Assembly (NCBI RefSeq): GCF_036492635.1
Contig: NZ_AP025305.1
Location: forward strand, 744,001 to 808,000
Direction: 5' to 3'
DNA from: Aureibacter tunicatorum
GTDB taxonomy: Bacteria > Bacteroidota > Bacteroidia > Cytophagales > Cyclobacteriaceae
Length of the DNA: 64,000 nt
Positions within the stretch are counted from its first letter, which is position 1. Each line of letters starts with the position of its first letter. Below are positions 8,316 to 16,662 of the stretch, one piece after another. The position numbers were made by a program, and so were the translations under genes. The notes under the pieces are model-generated. The model was not told the origin of the DNA, made no database searches, and was given only the letters and a program-made list of their open reading frames with translations.

Positions 8316-8388
8316 TGTCCCATGGTGTAACTGGCAACACGTCTGATTTTGGTTCAGAAGAGTCTAGGTTCGAGCCCTAGTGGGACAA
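8316..8388 (+). tRNA. tRNA-Gln (TTG), copy 4 of 6
   Basis: Identical to copy 1. It has the shortest preceding spacer (29 nt), and its junction hairpin loop is TTCT. Confidence 0.97.
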
Positions 8389-8418
8389 CATTGAAAAAGC
8401 GAAAGCGATAATTCCGAT

Positions 8419-8491
8419 TGTCCCATGGTGTAACTGGCAACACGTCTGATTTTGGTTCAGAAGAGTCTAGGTTCGAGCCCTAGTGGGACAA
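8419..8491 (+). tRNA. tRNA-Gln (TTG), copy 5 of 6
   Basis: Identical to copy 1. The junction stem before it carries one C-to-T change that leaves a G-U pair. Confidence 0.97.
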
Positions 8492-8521
8492 CATTGAAAA
8501 AGCGAAAGCGACAATTCCGAT

Positions 8522-8594
8522 TGTCCCATGGTGTAACTGGCAACACGTCTGATTTTGGTTCAGAAGAGTCTAGGTTCGAGCCCTAGTGGGACAA
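8522..8594 (+). tRNA. tRNA-Gln (TTG), copy 6 of 6
   Basis: Identical to copy 1 and the last of the array. No clear terminator follows before the CYTH gene at 8676, only a T-run at about 8628, so read-through into that gene is possible. Confidence 0.97.
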
Positions 8595-8675
8595 CAAAAA
8601 TATTCCTGCCGAAACATTTCCTTAATGATTTTTTTTTAATTTTGAGTTGCAGTCACTTATTATGCATTTTTCATT

Positions 8676-9137
8676 ATGGGAAAAGAAATAGAAAGAAAAT
8701 TTTTAGTAAATGACCCTACAATAATCAAGGGTTTGCCTTATAGTTTTATCGCTCAAGGTTATCTGAATAGTGATCCTTATAGAACTGTCAGAGTGAGGAT
8801 AAAGAAAGATAAGGGTTTTTTAACAATCAAAAGCAAGCATACTGAAATTGCCAGAGCTGAGTTTGAATATGAGATACCTCTTGCCGATGCCAAGCAAATT
8901 ATGGATTTGTGCGAACATAGCATAGTTCAGAAAAAGAGATACCTTGTGGAGTATCATGGAAAAACATGGGAAGTTGATATTTTTGAAGGCGACAATAGAG
9001 GTTTAATTATCGCTGAACTGGAGCTTGAAGCAGAAAAAGAAGCTTTTGATCTTCCTGAGTGGGTTGGCGAGGAAGTTACTTCTCAGCCTAAGTATTTGAA
9101 TGCTAACTTAGCTATCGAACCTTTTAAAAACTGGTAG
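8676..9137 (+). CDS. CYTH-domain (triphosphate tunnel) protein
   Basis: 153 residues starting MGKEIERKFLV, the ExExK signature that opens CYTH/triphosphate-tunnel metalloenzymes. Further conserved charged strands follow: RTVRVRIKKDKGFLTIKS, ARAEFEYEIP, KKRYLVEYHGKTWEVDIFEG and IIAELELE. These acidic and basic residues line the tunnel that binds triphosphate and Mg/Mn. Bacterial single-domain members act as inorganic tripolyphosphatases or have unknown roles; the substrate here is not determinable. It lies 81 nt after the last tRNA-Gln without an evident terminator between, and 64 nt before a GroES-like gene. Confidence 0.92.
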   Translation: MGKEIERKFLVNDPTIIKGLPYSFIAQGYLNSDPYRTVRVRIKKDKGFLTIKSKHTEIARAEFEYEIPLADAKQIMDLCEHSIVQKKRYLVEYHGKTWEVDIFEGDNRGLIIAELELEAEKEAFDLPEWVGEEVTSQPKYLNANLAIEPFKNW

Positions 9138-9201
9138 TCGCTGAATACTTGATTCTGTTTTTAATGCTTCATACATTTGTCGAGATTAACTAATTCGTAA
9201 A

Positions 9202-9588
9202 ATGGAGTCTATTAAATTGCCTGAGAATAAGCTTGACAAATTAATGATAGTGGGCGATCGTGTTTTGATTAAGCCTGTAAAGCAAAGTAATAAAACAGCT
9301 AGCGGATTGTATTTACCGCCAAGTGTTAAGGAAAAGGAAAAAGTTCAAAGCGGATACGTAATTAAAGTCGGTCCGGGTTATCCAGTTCCAGTGGCTATGG
9401 ATTTGGAAGAGTCTTGGAGAGGGCAGGAAGATAAGGTACAGTATATTCCTTTGCAGGCTAAAGAAGGAGACTTAGCGATATTTTTGCTAGCTGGAGCCTA
9501 TGAGGTCGTTTATGATGAAGAAAAGTATTTTATCGTTCCCCAGTCGTCGATTTTGATGCTGGAAAGAGATGAGAGTATTTTTTCTTAA
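9202..9588 (+). CDS. GroES-like (Cpn10-fold) co-chaperone family protein
   Basis: 128 residues with the Cpn10 pattern: MIVGDRVLIKPVKQSNKTASGLYLPPS (about 15-41) resembles the GroES start 'plhDRVlvk..e.etkTasGIvlP', then KVQSGYVIKVGPG, EGDLAIFLLAGAYEVVYD and FIVPQSSILMLE. It is longer than GroES (about 95 residues) because of an insertion around 62-82 (PVPVAMDLEESWRGQEDKVQ). No groEL is adjacent, so this is probably the stand-alone paralogue found in many Bacteroidota, not the main chaperonin lid. Its partner is unknown. Confidence 0.82.
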   Translation: MESIKLPENKLDKLMIVGDRVLIKPVKQSNKTASGLYLPPSVKEKEKVQSGYVIKVGPGYPVPVAMDLEESWRGQEDKVQYIPLQAKEGDLAIFLLAGAYEVVYDEEKYFIVPQSSILMLERDESIFS

Positions 9589-9618
9589 AGAATAAATTTA
9601 GGTATTAAAGAATTTTGT

Positions 9619-9645
9619 AAAGCCCGAATGATCGGGCTTTATTTA
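9619..9645. terminator. Bidirectional terminator between GroES-like gene and hemB
   Basis: AAAGCCCGA (9619-9627), loop ATGA, TCGGGCTTT (9632-9640), T-rich on both strands. It lies between two convergent genes. Confidence 0.9.
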
Positions 9646-9650
9646 TTATA

Positions 9651-10625
9651 TTATTTTTGAAGTAATGCGAATTCTTTCGCGAAATATGTCAGTATGGCAT
9701 TGGCTCCTGATCGTTTGATGCTAAGCAAGGTTTCCAGCATGGCTTTTTCTCCGTCTAACCATCCTTTTTCTGCGGCGGCTTTGATCATAGCGTATTCACC
9801 GCTTACATTGTAAGCTGTGATAGGCAGTTCGTAGTTGTCTTTTAACAAGCTGATCACGTCAAGGTAGGCAAGTGCGGGCTTCACCATCATAAAGTCCGCG
9901 CCTTCAGAATAGTCCAAGTCCGCCTCGATCAAGGCTTCTCTTTTATTGGCAGGATCCATTTGGTAAGTCTTTTTATCGCCGAATTTTGGGGCGGAATCCA
10001 AAGCATCTCTGAATGGACCATAAAACGCGCTGGCATACTTAGCAGTATAAGCCATGATAGAGACATCAGAGTACCCTTCCTCGTCTAGAATTTGGCGAAT
10101 ATAGCCAACACGACCATCCATCATGTCCGAAGGCCCAATGATGTCAATGCCTGTTCTAGCTTGTGCTAAAGCCATTTTTCCAAGTACTTCAAGTGTATCG
10201 TCATTGATGATTCTTCCATCTCTTACGATGCCATCATGGCCGTCAGAGCTGTAAGGATCCATGGCTACGTCAGTCATGACGCAAGATTCAGGAAACAACG
10301 TTTTTATTTTCGCTAAAGTTGTATTGTACAAGCTATTCGGGTTCCAGCTTTCAGTGGCCATGCTGTCCTTCTTGTCTTCAGATATCGAAGGAAATATACA
10401 GAAGGTCCTGATGCCAAGCTTCATGCAAACTTCGATTTCTTTGAGAAGCAAATCCTGGGAATATCTGTAAATGCCCGGCATGGATTTGACTTCTTCGGAT
10501 TTGTTTTGTCCTTCTATCAAGAACATTGGAAATATCATGTCTTTGACTGAAAGCCTTGTTTCCTCCACCATGTCTCTAAGGGCAGGGGATTTTCTATTAC
10601 GTCTGGGTCTTCTGTGAGGGTGCAT
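9651..10625 (-). CDS. hemB: Delta-aminolevulinic acid dehydratase (porphobilinogen synthase)
   Basis: 324 residues, normal length. HemB condenses two 5-aminolevulinate molecules to porphobilinogen in the cytoplasm for tetrapyrrole synthesis. Visible motifs: RRNRKSPALRDMV at the start, TDVAMDPYSSDGHDGIV (about 116-133), the Schiff-base lysine in FMMVKPALAYLD, and ITAYNVSGEYAMIKAA. The metal-site loop has Asp/Ala/Ser rather than the Cys triad of zinc enzymes (DVCLCEYTSHGHCG), so it belongs to the Mg-dependent, zinc-independent class. A TAAATTTG-like -7 box is present on the minus strand at 10651-10658, without a clear -33 element. Confidence 0.96.
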   Translation of the reverse strand: MHPHRRPRRNRKSPALRDMVEETRLSVKDMIFPMFLIEGQNKSEEVKSMPGIYRYSQDLLLKEIEVCMKLGIRTFCIFPSISEDKKDSMATESWNPNSLYNTTLAKIKTLFPESCVMTDVAMDPYSSDGHDGIVRDGRIINDDTLEVLGKMALAQARTGIDIIGPSDMMDGRVGYIRQILDEEGYSDVSIMAYTAKYASAFYGPFRDALDSAPKFGDKKTYQMDPANKREALIEADLDYSEGADFMMVKPALAYLDVISLLKDNYELPITAYNVSGEYAMIKAAAEKGWLDGEKAMLETLLSIKRSGANAILTYFAKEFALLQK

Positions 10626-10843
10626 ATAGAAATATCTTAAACTGTTTCCTCAAATTTAAAAAACAAGCGCTTAAAAAGTTTAGTTTGGCGATTAAATTGG
10701 ATGAAATATGCTACTCAATCTTGAAAGTAAATTTGCATAAACATGAGAATGATTAAAAAATTAAATTTATTCAGAGAAAACGCATCTTTTTTGCGATAAT
10801 TTAGTTCGTAAGGTACAATCTTGAATCTTTTGATATAATTCCA

Positions 10844-11416
10844 ATGGCTGTAGAACTTAAAATAACCCTTAATGACATGTCTCCGAAAGTGGAGAGATGG
10901 GTGACAGTACCCTCAGATTTTAATTTTGAAGAACTTCATCTTGTGATTCAGGGAGCTATGGGTTGGAAAAACGCGCATTTGTACACATTCAATGAAGAGG
11001 GAAGAGAGGATTTAATAAAGATTGGCGTCATCATAGATGAGGATTGGGCCGAGAACTATCGCGATGCCAGACATATCTACCTTTTGGATGAGTTGGATAA
11101 AATAGGGAAGAAATATGTTTACAATTACGACTTGAAAGACAATTGGCTGCACAAAGTGGAATTGTTGCATATAAATGATATGGAGCCTGATTATCCAGTT
11201 TGCACAAAAGGCACTGGAAGTTGCCCTCCTGAAGATTGCGGAGGACCAAAAGCATATGGGGAATTGCTTAAACGTGCTAAAAAAGAGTCTTTGACAGATG
11301 AGGATAGAAGCATTTTAGGCTTGAAGCCAGAAGAAAATTGGTCTCCAAAACCTTTTGATATTGATGAGTTGAACGATTATATTTTATATTTTTTTAGAAA
11401 TAGATACGAGGTTTAA
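10844..11416 (+). CDS. Plasmid pRiA4b ORF-3-like protein
   Basis: 190 residues matching the pRiA4b ORF-3 family: LKITLNDMSPKVERWVTVPSDFNFEELHLVIQ at the start, AMGWKNAHLYTF (about 39-50), a central YNYDLKDNWLHKVELL and the CPPEDCGGPKAYGELL motif (about 127-142). The family occurs on chromosomes and plasmids across bacteria and in IS1096-type elements, and its molecular role is not established. Here it stands alone between hemB and the large ATPase gene, with no transposase nearby. A TAAATTTG box at 10728-10735 might contribute a promoter but lacks a good -33 partner. Confidence 0.85.
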   Translation: MAVELKITLNDMSPKVERWVTVPSDFNFEELHLVIQGAMGWKNAHLYTFNEEGREDLIKIGVIIDEDWAENYRDARHIYLLDELDKIGKKYVYNYDLKDNWLHKVELLHINDMEPDYPVCTKGTGSCPPEDCGGPKAYGELLKRAKKESLTDEDRSILGLKPEENWSPKPFDIDELNDYILYFFRNRYEV

Positions 11417-11591
11417 TATGCTTTTCTCATAAGCAAATAGCTTGTATTTATTTTTTTTGATTGAAAGGTAACAATCGAGCAAAATGCCTTCAAGGTGTTT
11501 TGGAGTCATTTGATAGGGCTTGGTAGGAAAATTGTTCTTTAATATGATTATCGAATATTGAACTTGAATAAATCATCAGGCATTTTAACAT

Positions 11592-14500
11592 ATGAGCAGT
11601 ACCCGAAATACATCGAGATCCTTGGATTTTTCAACATATGAAGTTCTGAAGCAAAGGCTTCAACAACAAACAGAAAGTCTTGAGAATAAGCTTCAACAAC
11701 TTGATGCATCGAGAAAGGAAGCTTTTGGCAGTTTTGATATGAGCTTGCTGGAGTCGGTGGGACTTGAATTGCCAGAAAAAAGCCGCTTGGTTGATTTTAC
11801 TATTTTAGGAAATTTGGTGATGGCGGGAAGGTTCAATGAATTAAGGCAAGAGAATTCCAAATTAGAAGATATTTTTTCTCTGTATGAGTATAAGGAAGGT
11901 GGAAAGCTTGAATTGATTGACTTGAATATTATAGACCAGTCAGAATTCAAAAGAGAGTTGTTTGAAACTTTGACGAATAATGCTCAAGTTCGTTTTTATC
12001 GTTTTGTAAGAAAGGATCATTACGTCTATTTCGCTTTCAAATCGCCGGGAGCTAGAAATTATTTCAAAGTTTTCAAATGGCTGTACGAGAACGGAGAAAT
12101 GAAATATCTAGGGGTGAATGTTAAGCACGAGTTGAATTTGCCCGAGCAACAGGAATTAAATTGGAAACTTATATCAAAGGAAAAGTTAAATGCTGGAGAT
12201 GCGCCATTGCTGGAAATGACTGATGAGGAAGTAACCCAATTAGTAGGAAACAAGCCTGAGGCTTTGCTCCATGCGAAACTTGGCAATTTGGTGCTCATCA
12301 AGTTCAAATCAGGATATGAGTCTTACAAGTATTTGATCTACCACAACCGCTTCAAGACTGTTGATGCTGTTGAGTCATTGCAAGAAGCGTGTTTGATCTT
12401 GCCTAACGACCAAGGGGTGATTTTTCCTAAGGGGTTTTATTTGCAATCAGGAGATCATGAATCCTACGATTATCCGTGCAAGAATTTAAGTTATGTCAAG
12501 CACATTTTATCAAAGAGCGGTCAGGATTATTTATACGTATTTTATAATGATGAAGAACATGTATACATCTTGTATCATTACAATAAGGTAGATCAAGAAG
12601 TTAAAGCTTCGATATTATGTCATGCTTTTTCGCTTTTTGAGGATGGAAAGTTATGCCTGTACAAAAAGGAGGATGATAGCTTGAAAATGAAATATGCTTT
12701 GCAACTGTGGAGTTCTCCGTATGTTGGCGCTGACTTTCAAACGCAAGTGAACAAGGATTCCTTTTTATATAAAATAGGCAATAAGGAAGTAATCAATGTG
12801 ATTACCGAATGCAAAGGTCTTGTCAAGGAGCTTCATAAGCCATATGACAGTAAGGATGATTATAAGTTGTTGATGAACCTCACATCGGCAGTAATTAATA
12901 AATTCCATTGGATAGAGGATGAGAGAGCTTTCAAGTTGAAAGACACGCTTGAAATGATCAAGAATGCCTCCAAATCGGCTATTGATGAGTTTGACAAAGT
13001 AGTTGACCTTAAGTTGAATTTGGTGGAGGTAATTGGGGAGCTTGAAAATAAAGTGAATGACTTAAGCGCGGAATTGGAAGCTGAAGCGCCAAAAGATATT
13101 CAAGAGTTTGTAGGTTACTTGGCAAGATTTAAATCTTTGCAAAGCGAAGCCTTGCGAATTAAAGAGCATAAAGATCTCATTGAGAATATGGATGCCTTGG
13201 AGAGAATAAGCGAGGCATTGAAGCTTAAGGTTGATGAATTAACTCAAGGAGTCTCCGAAGTTTTGGAGGGAGACTCGTTTTTGGATAAATATGAAGGAAT
13301 GTTGGCGGAGTTGGAAGGTGAGATTGGCCAAAGCGAAAAGGCTTTTGATATACCGAAATTGGAAGAAAAGATTATTGACCTTTCCGATGAAGTGGAGCTT
13401 TTGACGGAATTGGTAGGTGATTTGGCTGTTGAAGACAAGTCCTTTATCGCTTCGGTATTGCAGAAGTTGTCAACGATATATACCAAGGTTTCCAAGCTTA
13501 AGACGGATATTGATATAAAAAAAGACAAGCTGTCTTCAAAAGAAGGCAAGGAAGTCTTTTCAGCGGAGTTTCAGCTCGTTGAGCAATCAGTCGCTCATAG
13601 GCTTAACCTTTCCGACACTCCGGAGAAGTGCGAAGTGAATTTGAATAAGCTGTTGATCAAGTTGGATGAACTGGAAGCTCGCTTTGCGCATGAAGATAGC
13701 TTTTTGGATAAGTTGTCGGAAAAGCGGGAGCAGTTAAGATCCGCTTTTGAAATGAAAAGAAACTCTTTGCAAGAAAATGAAGCTTCAAAGTTGCTCAAGA
13801 AGTTTGAAACTGCTGAAAGAGTTTTGGGCGTGATCTCGGGACGAGTTGATTCTTTAAGTTCGGTAGAGGAAGTCGACGCTTTTTTCACATCTGACCCAAT
13901 GATCTATAAGTTTGAGGGCTTGGTGAATGATTTGTTTGAAGGAGATGATTATGTCAAGGGAGAAAGCCTGATGACAAGATTTCAACGAATCAAGGAAGAT
14001 CGCTTGAGAATGATCAGAGATGGCGAAGAGCTCTATGTGAAGGACGGTGTTATCAATTTGGGGAATTATGCTTTTTCAGTCAATCCAAAATCTTTTAAAC
14101 TGTCGTTGGTTCCCAAGGGAGATGAATTATTTTTTCATATTTCAGGAACTAATTTTTATGAAAAAATAGAAGATGAGACGATCTCGGAACATAAAAAATT
14201 CTGGGGGCAGAGATTTATTTCTGAAAGTGATGATATTCTGAGAGCTGAATATCTGGCATATATTGTATTTGAGCAACTAAGATCTCATTCGTTTTCTGTT
14301 GATGATGCGGTGTTAGGAGCGGAAGAGTGGAGTGCTTTGTCAGAGGACGATCAATTGAAGTCGATCAATGATTTTATGATTCAGAGGTATCAAGAAGGTT
14401 ATGTTAAAGGAGTACATGATGTTGATGCTTTAAGAATTTTGAATAGTTTGATAGGTTTTTGTTCCAAAGCAGAATTATTGAGGTTTTCTTCCTCTGTGCG

Positions 14501-16421
14501 TGCGGGAGCGAGGTATGCTTGGGATGTTTGGTTGGATAAAAACAGAAGACAAACACTAGAGAGGCAAATAAACGGCCTTTCATATGTTGTTAAGAACTTT
14601 CCGGGCAATGATCATTTTGATCAGGTTAAATCCGAATTAACCCATGAAGTTTCTTCTTGTTATTTGCAGACGGAGTTGTTCGATCAAGAAGATATAGAAG
14701 ACGCTACTCAATATTTGTATTCCGAACTAGTTAAAATGGATCCATCGTTCGTGGTGGATGAGAGAGCTTCAGAGTTGCTGGAAGGTTTTTTGGAAAGTCT
14801 TAAAGAAGGAAGTTTGGAGGAGCAATTCAGGGCATCTTTTCAACACATCACCAATAGACCGTTTCAATACAGGATTCTAAGGGCTTGGCTAGGGGCTCAT
14901 GCAGAGGTAAATGCCAAGGAGTTATTGCCTTTTGTGGAGGAAGCTTCCGTATTGCTTTTGACCCGTTCCTCGCATAAGGAAAATATTTTGAGTGTTCCAT
15001 TATCCGAAATGCTGGAAGATTTTAACAGCGTTCACCCGTTGGTGGATGAAGGAACTTATCAATTGGATTTTCAAGATTTTTTCAGGAAAATGTCTAGGTA
15101 TTTTATCGCGGGTAGGGAACAGTTTGAGCAATTTCATGAGAGAAAGAATGAGTTGATGGAAGAGTTCAATCAGTTTTTTAATATAGAGTCGTTGTCTACA
15201 GATGTGTTGAGCACATTTGTCCGAAATAAGTTGATCAATGATGTGTACTTGCCTTTGATTGGGGCTAATCTGGCCAAGCAAATCGGAGAGCATGGCGATG
15301 AGAAGAGAACCGACAGAATGGGCTTATTGCTCTTGATTTCGCCACCGGGATATGGCAAAACGAGCTTGATGGAATATTTGGCAAGCAGATTGGGTCTGGC
15401 ATTTGTTAAAATAGACGGTCCTTCATTAGGAAGGGATATAACGTCATTGGACCCGGAAACAGCGCATAACGCAGGAGCGAAAGAGGAATTATTGAAGTTG
15501 AATACAGCATTTGAGATGGGGGATAATGTGATGATGTATATTGATGATATACAACATTGCAGTAGCGAGTTCTTGCAGAAGTTTATAAGTCTATGTGATG
15601 CGCAAAGGAAAATAGAAGGCAAGTTCAAAGGAAAGCCAAAGACATATAGTTTTAAGAATAGCAAATTCTGTGTGGTGATGGCTGGAAATCCATTTACGGA
15701 AAATGGTAAACGATTTAAAGTGCCGGAAATGCTTCTTAATAGAGCTGACATTTATAATTTGGGAGATATCACAGCTCAAAGCTCTAAAGAGTTCGAGCTT
15801 AGTTATTTGGAGAATAGCTTAGTGGCGAATAAACATACAAAATCATATGCGTCTAAGTTGGGTGATGACTTTGGTAAAATGATATTGTGGGCGGAAGGGA
15901 AAATCGATGGATTTGGATTAGTTGAGAAATTTGATCCAGTGGAAGTCGAGGAGATGAAAGAGATGTTGGGCAAGTTTGTTCGGGTGAGAAATGTGTTGAT
16001 GAAAGTGAATGAAGCTTATATACGCTCATCTAAAGGTGATTTTGACATATTAGAGGAACCGCCCTTCAAGCTTCAAGGCTCTTATCGTGATATGCAAAAT
16101 ATTGTGGAAAGGATAAACCCTGTAATGAATGTCTCTGAAGTCGATCAAATGATTTCATCTTATTACAAAAGAGAGTCGATGGTTTTGTCAGAGCATGCGG
16201 AATCAAGTTTGTTGAAAGTGAAAGAGATCATGGGGGTGATGACTCCTGAAGAAAGGGAGAAATGGGGAATAATCAAGACGAAATACGCTGAGTTCATTGA
16301 GTCTGGCGGGGATAAATACCATATGGGCCATGTCTTGTCTCAGCTTGGAAGCATTACCGAGGGGCTTGATAATATAGCAGGCGAGATAAAGCGATTCACA
16401 GATCCTAAAAATGAAGGTTAG
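11592..16421 (+). CDS. Giant DUF3686 'DNA repair' AAA ATPase
   Basis: 1609 residues, single-gene unit. The N-terminal third (about 60-460) matches DUF3686-type proteins annotated as ATPases involved in DNA repair (NLVLIKFKSGYESYKYLIYH; NDQGVIFPKGFYLQSGDHESYD). A long charged region (about 450-800) with heptad-like Leu/Glu/Lys patterning is probably coiled coil. The C-terminal AAA module has Walker A SPPGYGKTS (about 1250) and Walker B MMYIDDIQ (about 1315), then VVMAGNPFTENG like sensor 1. No transmembrane segments or nuclease motifs were seen. Relatives have been noted with flotillin/PspA-type membrane-stress genes, but none are adjacent here. The actual function is unproven. Confidence 0.85.
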   Translation: MSSTRNTSRSLDFSTYEVLKQRLQQQTESLENKLQQLDASRKEAFGSFDMSLLESVGLELPEKSRLVDFTILGNLVMAGRFNELRQENSKLEDIFSLYEYKEGGKLELIDLNIIDQSEFKRELFETLTNNAQVRFYRFVRKDHYVYFAFKSPGARNYFKVFKWLYENGEMKYLGVNVKHELNLPEQQELNWKLISKEKLNAGDAPLLEMTDEEVTQLVGNKPEALLHAKLGNLVLIKFKSGYESYKYLIYHNRFKTVDAVESLQEACLILPNDQGVIFPKGFYLQSGDHESYDYPCKNLSYVKHILSKSGQDYLYVFYNDEEHVYILYHYNKVDQEVKASILCHAFSLFEDGKLCLYKKEDDSLKMKYALQLWSSPYVGADFQTQVNKDSFLYKIGNKEVINVITECKGLVKELHKPYDSKDDYKLLMNLTSAVINKFHWIEDERAFKLKDTLEMIKNASKSAIDEFDKVVDLKLNLVEVIGELENKVNDLSAELEAEAPKDIQEFVGYLARFKSLQSEALRIKEHKDLIENMDALERISEALKLKVDELTQGVSEVLEGDSFLDKYEGMLAELEGEIGQSEKAFDIPKLEEKIIDLSDEVELLTELVGDLAVEDKSFIASVLQKLSTIYTKVSKLKTDIDIKKDKLSSKEGKEVFSAEFQLVEQSVAHRLNLSDTPEKCEVNLNKLLIKLDELEARFAHEDSFLDKLSEKREQLRSAFEMKRNSLQENEASKLLKKFETAERVLGVISGRVDSLSSVEEVDAFFTSDPMIYKFEGLVNDLFEGDDYVKGESLMTRFQRIKEDRLRMIRDGEELYVKDGVINLGNYAFSVNPKSFKLSLVPKGDELFFHISGTNFYEKIEDETISEHKKFWGQRFISESDDILRAEYLAYIVFEQLRSHSFSVDDAVLGAEEWSALSEDDQLKSINDFMIQRYQEGYVKGVHDVDALRILNSLIGFCSKAELLRFSSSVRAGARYAWDVWLDKNRRQTLERQINGLSYVVKNFPGNDHFDQVKSELTHEVSSCYLQTELFDQEDIEDATQYLYSELVKMDPSFVVDERASELLEGFLESLKEGSLEEQFRASFQHITNRPFQYRILRAWLGAHAEVNAKELLPFVEEASVLLLTRSSHKENILSVPLSEMLEDFNSVHPLVDEGTYQLDFQDFFRKMSRYFIAGREQFEQFHERKNELMEEFNQFFNIESLSTDVLSTFVRNKLINDVYLPLIGANLAKQIGEHGDEKRTDRMGLLLLISPPGYGKTSLMEYLASRLGLAFVKIDGPSLGRDITSLDPETAHNAGAKEELLKLNTAFEMGDNVMMYIDDIQHCSSEFLQKFISLCDAQRKIEGKFKGKPKTYSFKNSKFCVVMAGNPFTENGKRFKVPEMLLNRADIYNLGDITAQSSKEFELSYLENSLVANKHTKSYASKLGDDFGKMILWAEGKIDGFGLVEKFDPVEVEEMKEMLGKFVRVRNVLMKVNEAYIRSSKGDFDILEEPPFKLQGSYRDMQNIVERINPVMNVSEVDQMISSYYKRESMVLSEHAESSLLKVKEIMGVMTPEEREKWGIIKTKYAEFIESGGDKYHMGHVLSQLGSITEGLDNIAGEIKRFTDPKNEG

Positions 16422-16662
16422 AAAAAGTTGATTATAACTAAAATCTTATGCAATAGTGGTTTGGGAAAACAATTTTTAGCAAATTTGCATCATATAAAAA
16501 ATATGTTGGTGCATGGTTTCGAGATGAAATCAACTTCATGCGCTTGCAATATGAGAGCATACTCTGAAGGTAATAATGGTAATTTTGAACTGCATTGGTA
16601 ATATCCAGTTCCGCTGACATGGTCGTATGCTCGAAATTTTTCACTTATAGAAAAAATACTGA

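Larger units (their letters stand above)
8006..8594 (+). repeat. Tandem array of six tRNA-Gln genes with conserved spacers
   Basis: The repeat unit is 102-104 nt: a 73-nt tRNA plus a 29-31-nt spacer. Spacers share CATT(n)AAAA, GCGAAAGCGA and AATT(C/T)C(G/T)AT, and differ by a few substitutions and a 1-2 nt indel. The tRNA parts are invariant, which points to recent duplication or continuing homogenisation. Confidence 0.95.

Noticed and set aside
8006-8594. Regularly spaced near-identical repeats, CRISPR-like at first sight
   Set aside because: The repeated unit folds as a tRNA with a TTG anticodon, and the spacers are near-identical to each other rather than unique. No cas genes are present.
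10844-11416. pRiA4b ORF-3-like gene as a sign of an integrated plasmid or IS element
   Set aside because: No transposase, inverted repeats, target duplication or change in base composition nearby; the family is common on chromosomes.
15170-15751. 193-codon minus-strand ORF opposite the AAA core of the giant ATPase
   Set aside because: It is antisense to the Walker A/B region of a well-supported gene.
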